Source: Cryomorphaceae bacterium
GTDB lineage: Bacteria; Bacteroidota; Bacteroidia; Flavobacteriales; Crocinitomicaceae
DNA: 51,760 nucleotides
Direction of reading: 5' to 3'
Assembly (NCBI GenBank): GCA_021298235.1
Contig: JAJTDX010000003.1
Coordinates: forward strand, 1 to 51,760
The position numbers and the translations under genes were made by a program. How positions within the stretch are numbered: the stretch's first letter is position 1; every line of letters begins with the position of its first letter. Shown in pieces: positions 16,980 through 25,191 of this stretch. The notes below the pieces were generated by a model. It searched no databases, was not told where the DNA came from, and was given only the letters and a program-made list of their open reading frames with translations.

Positions 16980-17426
16980 ATGTTATCCAAAAAAAGTCAA
17001 TATGCAATTAAAGCACTTATGTCGCTAGCAAAGCGATATGAGGACAAAACACCTCTCAAAATTTCTACAATTGCTGAGGAAGAACGCATTCCAAGAAAAT
17101 TTTTAGAAGCTATTCTTGTCGAGCTAAGAAATGGCGGAATTGTGAAAAGTCAACTTGGTGCTCGTGGCGGGTATTACCTTAGCACACATCCAAATGAGCT
17201 TTTCATATCACATGTCTTCCGTCTTTCAGGGGATCCGATCTCAATGTTACCATGCGTGAGTCTTAATTTTTACAAGCCCTGTATTGAATGTAAAAATGAA
17301 AAAACATGTGGGCTAAGTGATGTTATGAGGGAGGTAAGAGAAGCAACAATTGCCATTTTATCTAAAACTTCGATTCAAGACCTCCTGTTAAGAGAAGAAT
17401 CGCTCAAAAAAACGATCAAAAGATAG
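16980..17426 (+). CDS. Rrf2-family transcriptional regulator with four cysteines
   Basis: The 148-residue protein is an Rrf2 regulator: LSKKSQYAIKALMSLAKRY opens the winged helix-turn-helix, followed by IAEEERIPRKFLEAILVELR, the recognition region, and GARGGYYL in the wing. Cysteines at 92, 101, 104 and 110 sit where IscR/NsrR-type members bind Fe-S clusters, though the spacing differs from IscR. CymR, another member, controls sulfur metabolism. The gene lies directly upstream of sulfate-reduction genes on the same strand, so it probably regulates them in response to sulfur or Fe-S status. I use the ATG at 16980 rather than the TTG at 16968. Confidence 0.9.
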   Translation: MLSKKSQYAIKALMSLAKRYEDKTPLKISTIAEEERIPRKFLEAILVELRNGGIVKSQLGARGGYYLSTHPNELFISHVFRLSGDPISMLPCVSLNFYKPCIECKNEKTCGLSDVMREVREATIAILSKTSIQDLLLREESLKKTIKR

Positions 17427-17521
17427 CTCTCCTACTATTTTAGTATTCTTTATTTATTTATTTTCAATTTGTATAATTTATAAATAAAGTAGATTTTTAC
17501 ATCCGTTTAATAAATATGATT

Positions 17522-17550
17522 TTATATCCTACTTATATTATAGGATATAA
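17522..17550. promoter_or_regulatory. Inverted repeat ahead of the sulfate-assimilation genes
   Basis: TTATATCCTA and TAGGATATAA form a perfect 10-bp inverted repeat with a 9-bp spacer, located 16 bp before the DUF2490 start codon in the 139-bp gap after the Rrf2 gene. It is too AT-rich to be a good terminator and has no T-run. It is a candidate operator for the Rrf2 regulator or a hairpin in the 5' leader. Confidence 0.5.
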
Positions 17551-17565
17551 TAAACTTTTAGACAG

Positions 17566-18198
17566 ATGCCTCGACTCGTTGTGTTGGTTATTGTTTTTTC
17601 AGCTTTTTCAGTTGCCTATTCACAGAGAACGCTATCAGAAAACATATGGACCAGTCTCGTTTTTCGCTATAAAACACCTCGATTTCAAGTTACTGGTGAT
17701 ATGGGGTATCGAATGTGTGATAATTACATTCATTCCAAAAGAACAATTCTTGCGCGCCTGACAATTGAAAAATCATTTAAGAATAATAGCTTAGGTCTGG
17801 GTTACGCATATTTCGAACATTACATAAACTCCCAATCTACAGAGAACAGATTGTTTGTGGAGTATTCGAGACAATTCGATCTTGAGAGAAGAAATTTTAA
17901 CCTTCGTTTGAGAAATGAACTCCGAACATTTAATGACAGAAGAACAACCAATCGAATTCGAATACAAGGCACTTTTTGCAGAGAGTTAACCAAACAAATT
18001 GAAGCTCGTCTGTCATCAGAGATATTTTACACACCCGGAAAGCAAGCTTTGATCGAACAACGTTATTCCACAGGATTGATTTGGAAATTTCATCAACTAT
18101 TCACAATAATTCCTTTTTACACCCTTCAATGGCAATCCAATGTGCCCTACCCCCAACATATCTTCGGGACACAATTTCAGGTGAGTCTCGAACATTAA
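17566..18198 (+). CDS. DUF2490 outer-membrane protein
   Basis: The 210-residue protein has an N-terminal signal peptide ending near residue 19 (VAYSQ). It is then a run of amphipathic beta-strands: FRYKTPRFQVTGDMGYRM, the arginine-rich FDLERRNFNLRLRNELRT, RIRIQGTFCREL and a C-terminal strand TQFQVSLEH. This is the DUF2490 family of Bacteroidota, predicted outer-membrane barrels without known function. It is the first gene after the Rrf2 regulator and the inverted repeat, and precedes tauE by 12 bp. Its role in sulfur uptake or export is therefore suggested by context only. Confidence 0.78.
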   Translation: MPRLVVLVIVFSAFSVAYSQRTLSENIWTSLVFRYKTPRFQVTGDMGYRMCDNYIHSKRTILARLTIEKSFKNNSLGLGYAYFEHYINSQSTENRLFVEYSRQFDLERRNFNLRLRNELRTFNDRRTTNRIRIQGTFCRELTKQIEARLSSEIFYTPGKQALIEQRYSTGLIWKFHQLFTIIPFYTLQWQSNVPYPQHIFGTQFQVSLEH

Positions 18199-18210
18199 CC
18201 CACTATTTTA

Positions 18211-19206
18211 ATGATAGAATATAAAACGGAAAATAATGAACCCGAATCAGACGAAGTCTTAAATCAGCTCTATCATGAAATTGAAAAATTGAATGAAGAC
18301 AACGTTGAAGACCGGAAAAACTTCCGAGTTAAGAAAGCAACATTCTATTCTTTCTTAATTATTTTGTCCTTAGCCATGGTATACATTGTATTCCTCAAGT
18401 TTCCGGTTATGGAAATGAATAGTAAATGGAACGAAATTCTTGATCAACTTGGTCCAAACGTTTGGAAATTCGTAGCCTTTGGGTTCATCGCACAAATGAT
18501 TGATGGAGCGCTCGGAATGGCATATGGTGTTTCGGTTACCACACTCCTCATGAGCTCAGGTATACCGGGTATCACTCCTGCAATTGCCAGTGCAAGTATG
18601 CATGCCTCGGAGATCTTTACCACTGGCTCATCCAGCTTAGTATACATGCGATTTCGAAACATTAATATGAAATTGTTCAAGGCACTTGTATGGCCAGGTA
18701 TCGTCGGTACGATAGTGGGCGTTGTCGCCGTCTCCGTTGTCAGTAAAGAGTATTTTAGTTTAATCAAGCCACTTGTGGCAATTTATACCCTCACGCTGGG
18801 CATACTGATTATTTTGAGGACATTCAAGAAACCAAAAAAGCGTAAAAAGATCAAGAACATCTATCCGGTGGCATTTTCAGGAGGATTTCTCGACAGCGTT
18901 GGAGGCGGCGGTTGGGGACCGATTGTCACAAGCTCCTTACTTGCAGGCGGCAGACACTTGCGATATGCTGTAGGATCTGCTCATTTAGCCAAATTTTTTG
19001 TGGCCGTAGTCAGTACCGTAACTTTCTTCGTTATGATCGGACTGAGTCACTGGCAAGTGATCATTGGTCTTGTAATAGGAGGAATGATTGCAGCCCCATT
19101 TTCCATTTATTTATCGAATAAAATCCCGGTAAAAAAAGGATTAATACTCGTTGGGATTTTGATAATAGCCCTAAGTATCCGAACCCTTATAAAATCCTTC
19201 TTATGA
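18211..19206 (+). CDS. TauE/SafE (DUF81) family sulfur-anion permease
   Basis: The 331-residue inner-membrane protein has a charged cytoplasmic N-terminal extension of about 45 residues, then about eight hydrophobic spans. The two TauE repeats are visible: AQMIDGALGMAYGVSVTTLL near 95-115 and SGGFLDSVGGGGWGPIVTSSLL near 225-245. Members of this family carry sulfite, sulfoacetate or other sulfur oxyanions. The gene overlaps cysH by 4 bp (ATGA), which strongly ties its substrate to sulfate assimilation: either sulfate entry or export of excess sulfite. Confidence 0.9.
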   Translation: MIEYKTENNEPESDEVLNQLYHEIEKLNEDNVEDRKNFRVKKATFYSFLIILSLAMVYIVFLKFPVMEMNSKWNEILDQLGPNVWKFVAFGFIAQMIDGALGMAYGVSVTTLLMSSGIPGITPAIASASMHASEIFTTGSSSLVYMRFRNINMKLFKALVWPGIVGTIVGVVAVSVVSKEYFSLIKPLVAIYTLTLGILIILRTFKKPKKRKKIKNIYPVAFSGGFLDSVGGGGWGPIVTSSLLAGGRHLRYAVGSAHLAKFFVAVVSTVTFFVMIGLSHWQVIIGLVIGGMIAAPFSIYLSNKIPVKKGLILVGILIIALSIRTLIKSFL

Positions 19207-19883
19207 TTTGGAATGAATTGTCGGAAATTTCTGCCGAAGAACTTTTAAAAAAGATTGGAGATGTATATGGCGAAAAGGCAGCTTTTTCAACCAGCTTGAG
19301 CTTGGAGGACCAGGTAATATCCCATTACATCTTCAGCAATAACTTGCCTATCCGCGTATTCACATTAGATACCGGACGAATCTTCCCTGAAACTTACAGT
19401 GTATTAAACAGTACCCGCGAACGATACAAAAAACAGATCGAAGTGTACTTTCCTTCAACGGAAAAAGTACAGGACCTGATCACCCAAAAAGGAGCAAGTA
19501 GTTTTTATGAATCGATCGACAACAGAAAGGAATGTTGTTTCATCCGGAAAGTGGAACCATTGAACAGAGCCTTGACAGGGGTTGAATGCTGGATTACCGG
19601 AATTAGAAGCGCACACTCCGAAAACAGGAGTCAATTACCCATAATCGACTTTGACGAACAAAGACAAATTCAAAAGGTAAACCCTTTGGCAAACTGGAGT
19701 CTAGAAGAAGTAAAAGCTGTAATTTCGCAATTCAATATTCCGTATAACATCCTCCACGACAGAGGTTATGTGAGTATTGGTTGTCAGCCTTGCACCCGTG
19801 CCATCCGAGAGGGAGAAGACTTTAGAGCCGGACGCTGGTGGTGGGAACAAAATGATAAAAAAGAGTGTGGTTTACATTCATGA
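19203..19883 (+). CDS. cysH: Adenylylsulfate (APS/PAPS) reductase CysH
   Basis: The 226-residue enzyme reduces activated sulfate to sulfite with thioredoxin electrons. The PP-loop-like segment AAFSTSLSLEDQV and the TLDTGRIFPETY block identify the family. C111-C112 and the C194-x2-C197 pair are the [4Fe-4S] ligands that mark the APS-using type, and C222 in the C-terminal KKECGLH is the catalytic cysteine. The absence of a cysC-like kinase domain in the operon also favours APS as substrate. It overlaps tauE by 4 bp and is followed by cysD after 15 bp. Confidence 0.95.
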   Translation: MIWNELSEISAEELLKKIGDVYGEKAAFSTSLSLEDQVISHYIFSNNLPIRVFTLDTGRIFPETYSVLNSTRERYKKQIEVYFPSTEKVQDLITQKGASSFYESIDNRKECCFIRKVEPLNRALTGVECWITGIRSAHSENRSQLPIIDFDEQRQIQKVNPLANWSLEEVKAVISQFNIPYNILHDRGYVSIGCQPCTRAIREGEDFRAGRWWWEQNDKKECGLHS

Positions 19884-19898
19884 AATGATACTAACAAT

Positions 19899-20795
19899 AT
19901 GGATTATTTAGATCAATTAGAGGCAGAAGCAATCTACATCTTACGGGAAGTAGCCGGTCAATTTGATCGTCCTGCCCTACTATTCAGTGGCGGCAAAGAC
20001 AGTATATGTCTGGTTCACCTAGCACTGAAAGCATTCCGACCGGGAAAATTCCCCTTTCCTTTAGTTCATGTGGATACTGGTCATAACTTTGAGGAGACGC
20101 TGATTTTTCGTGATGAATTAGTGGCAAAATTGGGCGAACAACTCATCGTAAGAATGGTAGAAGACACGATTAAAGCGAAAAATCTTCAGGACGGCAGAGG
20201 TAAATTCCCAAGCAGAAATGGCCTACAAACCTATACCCTTCTCGATGTCATAGAAGAATTTGAATTCGACGCCTGTATTGGTGGTGCCAGACGTGATGAA
20301 GAGAAAGCACGCGCTAAGGAACGAATCTTTTCTGTTCGGGATGAATTTGGTCAGTGGGATCCAAAAAAACAACGTCCTGAGCTCTGGAGCATCTACAACG
20401 GAAAGATTGACAAAGGAGAAAATGTACGTGTCTTTCCGATCTCTAACTGGACGGAGCTAGATGTTTGGAATTACATAAAACGTGAGAACATCGCACTTCC
20501 TTCGATTTACTTTACTCATGAGCGAGAGTGTATTCTGACAGAACACGGACAATTGATGAACGTGAATGAATTCGTTACCATCGAACCCTCGGATGTTATC
20601 GTGAAACGCAATGTTCGATACCGAACCGTGGGTGACATGACCTGTACTGCAGCCGTTGAAAGCGAAGCGTATTCGGTGGATGACATCATCTCAGAAATAA
20701 AGGAAACAAAGATTTCCGAACGCGGCGCAACACGTATGGATGACCGTGTGAGCGAAGCTGCGATGGAAGACAGAAAGAAGGGGGGATATTTTTAA
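19899..20795 (+). CDS. cysD: Sulfate adenylyltransferase subunit 2 CysD
   Basis: CysD is the catalytic subunit of heterodimeric ATP sulfurylase, making APS from sulfate and ATP. The 298-residue protein has the PP-loop SGGKDS at residues 30-35, then HVDTGHNFEET, CIGGARRDEEKARAKER and a C-terminal RGATRMDDR. Length and motifs match the family. It is co-transcribed with cysN, which starts 40 bp downstream, and with cysH upstream. Confidence 0.96.
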   Translation: MDYLDQLEAEAIYILREVAGQFDRPALLFSGGKDSICLVHLALKAFRPGKFPFPLVHVDTGHNFEETLIFRDELVAKLGEQLIVRMVEDTIKAKNLQDGRGKFPSRNGLQTYTLLDVIEEFEFDACIGGARRDEEKARAKERIFSVRDEFGQWDPKKQRPELWSIYNGKIDKGENVRVFPISNWTELDVWNYIKRENIALPSIYFTHERECILTEHGQLMNVNEFVTIEPSDVIVKRNVRYRTVGDMTCTAAVESEAYSVDDIISEIKETKISERGATRMDDRVSEAAMEDRKKGGYF

Positions 20796-20835
20796 TCAAT
20801 TCTGAATTATTCATTCGGGATTCTGAAGTTACAAA

Positions 20836-22080
20836 ATGGAATTACTAAGATTTTTTACCGCAGGAAACGTCGACGACGGAAAAAGCACATTGATTGGACG
20901 CTTGTTGTATGACAGTCGATCAATTTCAACAGATATCATTGAAACACTGACGCGCCAAAGCAAATCAACCGGTGCGGACACAGAGATCGATCTTGCTTTA
21001 CTCACCGACGGTTTGCGTGCCGAACGCGAACAGGGCATTACGATCGATGTAGCTTACAAGTATTTCTCCACAGAGAAACGCAAGTTCATCATCGCAGATA
21101 CACCAGGACATGCGCAATATACAAGAAATATGTTCACCGGAGCTTCCAATGCTGATCTGGCGATCATTTTGATAGATGCAAGAAATGGCATTACGGACCA
21201 AACGAAGCGTCACAGCATTATTTCCGGCATATTAGGTATTCCGCACATCCTGATCTGCATTAACAAAATGGATCTTGTTGATTACAAGCAAGAGGTATTT
21301 GAACAGATCAAGGCAGATTATCAGAAATTCTCGATGCAACTAGGGCTAAAAAAAGTTTCTTTCATTCCCGTGAGTGCATTAGCAGGCGACAATGTGGTAC
21401 ATGTCTCAGATAAACTAAATTGGTTTACGGGAGGATCCTTATTTGAGTTTTTGGACAACGTAGAGATCGCTCACGAAGAAGATGTACAAAACGCTCGTTT
21501 TCAGGTGCAATATGTGATTCGTCCTCAGACCGACGAGCTTCATGACTATCGTGGATATGCCGGCAGCATGTTGAGCGGAACCTTGAGAAAAGGAGATCAA
21601 GTTCAATTGCTCCCCTTAGAGGTTACCACGACCATTGAAAAGATCGAAAAACATGAACATGAAGTGGACGAAGCCCAGGCAGGAGAACCGGTGGTACTCC
21701 ACTTGACAGAAGATTTTGATGTAAGTCGCGGAAGCAGCATTGTAAAAACGTCTGAGGTGCCAAATGTGGAGAACACTATTGAAGCGACCTTGTGTTGGAT
21801 GGACAACAAACCGTTCCAGAGCGGACAAAAACTACTAATTCAGCAGAACAGTTTCCGATCAAAGGCCGTAATTAAACAAGTGGAAGCGACAATTGACATT
21901 CATTCCTTCGAAGACGGGCAAACAGATGGTACCATCATGCTTAACGAATTTTGTAAAGTAACCATCAAAACAGCAGAACCTATTAGCTACGACCCATACA
22001 AGAGAAATCGTAAAACGGGTGCATTTATTTTGATAAATGAGAATACGAACAATACTGTGGCTGCCGGAATCATTCACTAA
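20836..22080 (+). CDS. cysN: Sulfate adenylyltransferase subunit 1 (GTPase) CysN
   Basis: CysN is the regulatory GTPase of ATP sulfurylase, coupling GTP hydrolysis to APS formation. The 414-residue protein carries G1 GNVDDGKS at residues 10-17, G2 REQGITIDVAYKYF, G3 DTPGH and G4 NKMD, followed by EF-Tu-like beta-barrel domains. No APS kinase domain is fused at the C terminus. It is the last gene of the Rrf2-linked operon. Confidence 0.96.
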   Translation: MELLRFFTAGNVDDGKSTLIGRLLYDSRSISTDIIETLTRQSKSTGADTEIDLALLTDGLRAEREQGITIDVAYKYFSTEKRKFIIADTPGHAQYTRNMFTGASNADLAIILIDARNGITDQTKRHSIISGILGIPHILICINKMDLVDYKQEVFEQIKADYQKFSMQLGLKKVSFIPVSALAGDNVVHVSDKLNWFTGGSLFEFLDNVEIAHEEDVQNARFQVQYVIRPQTDELHDYRGYAGSMLSGTLRKGDQVQLLPLEVTTTIEKIEKHEHEVDEAQAGEPVVLHLTEDFDVSRGSSIVKTSEVPNVENTIEATLCWMDNKPFQSGQKLLIQQNSFRSKAVIKQVEATIDIHSFEDGQTDGTIMLNEFCKVTIKTAEPISYDPYKRNRKTGAFILINENTNNTVAAGIIH

Positions 22081-22112
22081 TCCAATAGAAGAAAGATTTT
22101 TTTAATCTTGTA

Positions 22113-22142
22113 TTGCTATAAATATTTTTTCTTCTACCTTTG
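22113..22142 (+). promoter_or_regulatory. Promoter of tRNA-Asp
   Basis: TTG at 22113-22115 and TACCTTTG at 22135-22142 are separated by 19 bp, the same geometry as the tRNA-Val and tRNA-Ser promoters in this window. It lies about 75 bp before the mature tRNA 5' end. Confidence 0.7.
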
Positions 22143-22217
22143 TAATCGCTTTTAACGAAAGCAACACACAATTTTTTTAAGTCTAACTGTTGTTAGAATC
22201 TGAAAAGAGAAAGAATT

Positions 22218-22291
22218 GGTTTGGTAGTTCAGTTGGTTAGAATACATGCCTGTCACGCATGGGGTCGCGGGTTCGAGTCCCGTCCAGACCG
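22218..22291 (+). tRNA. tRNA-Asp (anticodon GTC)
   Basis: A 74-nt cloverleaf: acceptor GGTTTGG pairs with CCAGACC (one G-T wobble), the anticodon stem CATGC/GCATG encloses CTGTCAC with GTC at 22252-22254, and the T-arm is GCGGG TTCGAGT CCCGT. The discriminator is G as expected for tRNA-Asp, and CCA is not encoded. Confidence 0.95.
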
Positions 22292-22292
22292 C

Positions 22293-22332
22293 AAAAAACC
22301 CTTGTAAGTCATTGATTTATAAGGGTTTTTTT
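22293..22332 (+). terminator. Intrinsic terminator after tRNA-Asp
   Basis: AAAAAACCCTTGTAA pairs with TTATAAGGGTTTTTT around a short loop, with one G-T pair, and ends in a T-run. It sits directly after the tRNA. Confidence 0.88.
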
Positions 22333-22465
22333 ATGGTGCGATTTAGACTATCAGCGCTAAAAATCAAAAGCTCAATCATTTTATACTGTCCCCGCGTTAT
22401 ATTCATTTGTTACGCTACGTACATCTTATGACATATTAATTTTAACTTCTACTATTCACAGCAAT

Positions 22466-22672
22466 ATGAAATCTTTTCTTTTCGAACTATCAGAGGCCGA
22501 GGTGCTCAAATTTGATCAATGGAAAGAGAACCTGCCGGAAATCGAAGAGGATGTTTTCGGCAAGGAATTCTGTTATGAATTCATCTTTTATCCTACGGGG
22601 TTGGGAATGATCAAACGAATCCGACGAATGGATGGCTTTGAAATCGACCTTACTGATTACACAAAATTCTGA
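22466..22672 (+). CDS. Small acidic protein of unknown function
   Basis: The 68-residue frame encodes an acidic, aromatic-rich protein (ELSEAEVLKFDQWKENLPEI, then KEFCYEFIFYPTGLGMIKR) without signal peptide or membrane span. It looks like a genuine small cytosolic protein and not a shadow frame, because no other gene uses this DNA and its composition is protein-like. It converges on the UVR-motif gene with a 21-bp gap. I do not recognise the family. Confidence 0.6.
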   Translation: MKSFLFELSEAEVLKFDQWKENLPEIEEDVFGKEFCYEFIFYPTGLGMIKRIRRMDGFEIDLTDYTKF

Positions 22673-22693
22673 ATCAACTGCGAATTTTGCCCC

Positions 22694-23131
22694 TCAACCC
22701 CATTTTACCAAAAAACTTCCTATTTCCATGAGTTGCGTATGTAGTTGGTGGGCCTCTTTCATGCGGAATTCTCGTTGCAACCGTTTGCGTTCGTTCCAAA
22801 GCTCTTCGTATTCCATTTTCAAACCCTCAAGAAAGGAGTTTCGAATGGACATATAGGTTTTCTCTGTTTCATCGTGGTTGAATTCAGACAAAAGCTGTAA
22901 TACGTGGTGTGTTTCTTCCAAGGACGAAGGAGCGAGCTTCAGCAAGCCAAGCTCCTTTAAAATCAGCTCTTTCAACCTTTCAAGCTGTTCCATCGTCCCA
23001 CGCTCCTGATCGCGCAAATCGGCCGCTTTTTCGTACTGTTGTTGTTTGATGATAAGATTCTTTTCAAGTTGGATATGTACCAGTGCCAATTTCAGTTCCA
23101 AGATTTGCTTTTTTATTTGAAGGTGGTCCAT
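22694..23131 (-). CDS. Coiled-coil protein with a UVR-like motif
   Basis: The 145-residue protein is almost entirely helical and charged. Residues 29-50 (KQQQYEKAADLRDQERGTME) match the UVR motif found in UvrB, UvrC and Clp ATPase adaptors, which mediates helical-hairpin protein contacts. A weaker similar pattern recurs near 125-140 (REFRMKEAHQLHTQLME). No nuclease or ATPase domain is attached. It lies 4 bp after the unknown gene 23136-23612 on the minus strand, so the two are one operon, divergent from the WYL regulator. It may be an adaptor or scaffold protein. Confidence 0.72.
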   Translation of the reverse strand: MDHLQIKKQILELKLALVHIQLEKNLIIKQQQYEKAADLRDQERGTMEQLERLKELILKELGLLKLAPSSLEETHHVLQLLSEFNHDETEKTYMSIRNSFLEGLKMEYEELWNERKRLQREFRMKEAHQLHTQLMEIGSFLVKWG

Positions 23132-23135
23132 CTTT

Positions 23136-23612
23136 TCAGTTATTATTTGAACCCATATACGCCGGATGCGGAACAGTCATCCATTTAGAAAAATCAACTC
23201 CGTAAAAATTGAAATAGGTCCCGGGAGCCTCTTTTTCGATGATATCAATCTTCTCGGTATTCTTGGGTAAAGCAGGAAAAATCAAGGTATAGGTATGTAA
23301 CTCCCCTTTTCGCTTAAAATAATGCTTGAGTGGGGTTATGGGAATATTGATCGCTTGTATCAATCTGTATTTCATTCCTGAACCTACTGGCGAAATGTAT
23401 GCATTTGCTTCCATCTGAATCCATCCGCCGTTGTAATAATGATCAGGTGCACGGTAGATAAAATCAATGCGCGTGCACTCATCGCTTGTCTCAATGCTCG
23501 CCAAACGCAACTGCAATCTATGATCCAGCGCACCGGGATTCCACAATTTCATTGTTTTCGAGGTTTTTGTTTCCCTTGTAACCTCGATGATTTTTTCAAT
23601 TTTTACTTCCAT
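23136..23612 (-). CDS. Unrecognised protein, paralogue A of the WYL-flanking pair
   Basis: The 158-residue protein has no signal peptide and looks beta-rich. It shares a clear set of motifs with the product of 24699-25118: TRIDF (47-51), YYxxGGWI (59-65), an alternating strand before I-x-I-x-P (near 90-94), TLxFxxxPK (109-117) and I-I-E-x5-P-x3-FNFYG (to residue 138). It also has an N-terminal extension of about 25 residues with many Lys/Glu and a C-terminal tail absent from its paralogue. I do not recognise a named family. The gene is divergent from the WYL regulator and co-directional with the UVR-motif gene. Confidence 0.75.
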   Translation of the reverse strand: MEVKIEKIIEVTRETKTSKTMKLWNPGALDHRLQLRLASIETSDECTRIDFIYRAPDHYYNGGWIQMEANAYISPVGSGMKYRLIQAINIPITPLKHYFKRKGELHTYTLIFPALPKNTEKIDIIEKEAPGTYFNFYGVDFSKWMTVPHPAYMGSNNN

Positions 23613-23645
23613 GTGATTTAATTTTTTACAAACCTAAATTATCAC

Positions 23646-23664
23646 TCCGTATTTGTTATACGGA
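23646..23664. promoter_or_regulatory. Candidate operator between paralogue A and the WYL regulator
   Basis: TCCGTAT and ATACGGA form a perfect 7-bp inverted repeat with a 5-bp spacer, placed in the 101-bp divergent intergenic region. The GC content of its arms stands out from the AT-rich surroundings. It is well placed to control both directions. A half-site-like CATACGG occurs again at 25150-25156, upstream of the 120-residue protein. Confidence 0.55.
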
Positions 23665-23713
23665 ATTAATTTTTTTTATATATTTGATAAAATTTTAGCT
23701 GAAAACCACTTTT

Positions 23714-24697
23714 ATGCCTATCAACAAAAATGCCCTCGGCCGCTATAAAGTAATCGATATGCTCCTGCGAAATACGATGCGTCCCTACCCTTCCATGGAT
23801 GACATCCTCGAAGCTTGTCGTGAAAAGTTGGGGATCGACCCATCAGTGGAAACGATTCAGAAAGACATAAACCGAATGAAGATGGATCCTCCCGACGGTT
23901 TCAGTGCGCCAATTGAATACAACCGTTACCACAAGGGATATGAATACCTCGACCCGAACTATTCAATTTCAGGAATTCCGCTCAGCGAAAACGACATCGA
24001 TGCGATCAAGGAATCCATCGACCTCATCCGCAATATTGGCGGTAGCCGTATGAGTCAGAAGTTCAACAGTGCCATGGAGAAGATTCTGACAACGGTCCTG
24101 GAGGAGTTTCCACAAGGAGACTTCAACCGACAGATACTGCATACCATGTCTCCCCCACACTCGAGGGGATTTGAACATTTCGATCTGTTCTATCGAGCCT
24201 GTCGAGAGAAAAGACCTGTATCCTTCGTGCATTATTCATATAGAAAACGAACATTCAGTCCAATAACGATACACCCATGCATGATCAAGGAGTTCGATAA
24301 CAAATGGTACATCACAGGATATTCTGAAAAACACAAAACCTTGCGCACTTTTGGACTGGATCGGGTTCTTGATCCATTCATATTAAAAAAACCTTTCATT
24401 TCGCCTGATCCTAAAGCTCTGGATGTTTACATGCATGATTATTACGGAGTTTATCCCATCCCTGATCAAAAGAAACAGAAGATTACAATTGAGGTCAGTG
24501 CTTTAGTCACAGAATATTTCCAGGCCTATCCGATACATGAAAGTCAGAAGATCAAAAAAGATCCGGATGGTTATTCATTGATCACATTTCAGCTGATTCC
24601 GACAATCGAACTGACGAGACTGTTCCTATCCTACGGACACCATGTTCAGGTGGTTGAACCCGAATGGCTTATTCGTTACACTAAAAAACTAAAATAA
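23714..24697 (+). CDS. WYL-domain transcriptional regulator
   Basis: The 327-residue protein has an N-terminal winged helix region (residues 8-58; RYKVIDMLLRN and VETIQKDINRMK). A helical linker follows, then the WYL domain at about 155-225 with KWYITGYS (W198-Y199-I200) and TFGLDRV (R217), and a C-terminal WCX-type extension to residue 327. WYL regulators sense ligands, often nucleic acids or nucleotides, and several control phage-defence or DNA-damage genes. Its own gene and the paralogue-A gene diverge from a shared region with a palindrome. Paralogue B starts 1 bp after its stop codon, so it is co-transcribed with it. Confidence 0.9.
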   Translation: MPINKNALGRYKVIDMLLRNTMRPYPSMDDILEACREKLGIDPSVETIQKDINRMKMDPPDGFSAPIEYNRYHKGYEYLDPNYSISGIPLSENDIDAIKESIDLIRNIGGSRMSQKFNSAMEKILTTVLEEFPQGDFNRQILHTMSPPHSRGFEHFDLFYRACREKRPVSFVHYSYRKRTFSPITIHPCMIKEFDNKWYITGYSEKHKTLRTFGLDRVLDPFILKKPFISPDPKALDVYMHDYYGVYPIPDQKKQKITIEVSALVTEYFQAYPIHESQKIKKDPDGYSLITFQLIPTIELTRLFLSYGHHVQVVEPEWLIRYTKKLK

Positions 24698-24698
24698 C

Positions 24699-25118
24699 AT
24701 GTCAGACAGAGATGAAACCCTAATTTTTGAGCTTCCCACTGCGGAATCTTCTCAAGTAAATCCTAGCATGTTGCGCATTGTGCTTTCGGAAGATTTTACA
24801 CGAATTGATTTTGGATATACGACACCGTGGTACTATGAAAAAGGAGGTTGGATAAAGATCTCACCCAAAACATATTTACAGGTGGAAGGTTCAAAAGAAA
24901 AGTTTATTCTGAAAGAGGCTGTTGGGATTGAAATTGCACCAAAAAGGATAAATTTTGAATCTATAGAGGACTGGCAGTTTTTCACCCTTTATTTTGACCC
25001 AATTCCCAAAAAGAACTGTAGGTTAAACATGATCGAAGAAGAAGATCCAACACCGGACGACTTCAATTTTTACGGGATAGAGCTAAGAATGGATAAGGGC
25101 TTAACCGTTCTGAAGTAA
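24699..25118 (+). CDS. Unrecognised protein, paralogue B of the WYL-flanking pair
   Basis: The 139-residue acidic protein is homologous to the product of 23136-23612. It has TRIDF (34-38), WYYEKGGWI (44-52), FTLYFDPIPK (95-104), a MIEEE segment and DFNFYGIEL (121-129). The order and spacing of blocks are the same, but it lacks the N-terminal Lys/Glu extension. There is no signal peptide and no enzyme motif is visible; the aromatic/glycine pattern suggests a compact beta-sandwich. It is translationally close to the WYL regulator (1-bp gap), so regulation and function are likely linked. Confidence 0.78.
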   Translation: MSDRDETLIFELPTAESSQVNPSMLRIVLSEDFTRIDFGYTTPWYYEKGGWIKISPKTYLQVEGSKEKFILKEAVGIEIAPKRINFESIEDWQFFTLYFDPIPKKNCRLNMIEEEDPTPDDFNFYGIELRMDKGLTVLK

Positions 25119-25191
25119 GCTATTTTGAGAAAATCTTTGAGCGCACATACCATACGGTCTGTGTATTTTTTTTTGTAAAAAAATTACACAC

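Noticed and set aside
20796..20835. Riboswitch or leader peptide ahead of cysN
   Set aside because: Only 40 bp lie between cysD and cysN, with no stable structure or conserved motif visible.
22093..22109. AAGATT-TTTTT-AATCTT hairpin after cysN as a terminator
   Set aside because: The stem is only 6 AT-rich pairs without a following T-run, and it lies just upstream of the tRNA-Asp promoter; too weak to call.
22246..22431. 61-residue open frame starting inside tRNA-Asp
   Set aside because: It covers the tRNA 3' half and its terminator, and its translation is a by-product of the tRNA sequence.
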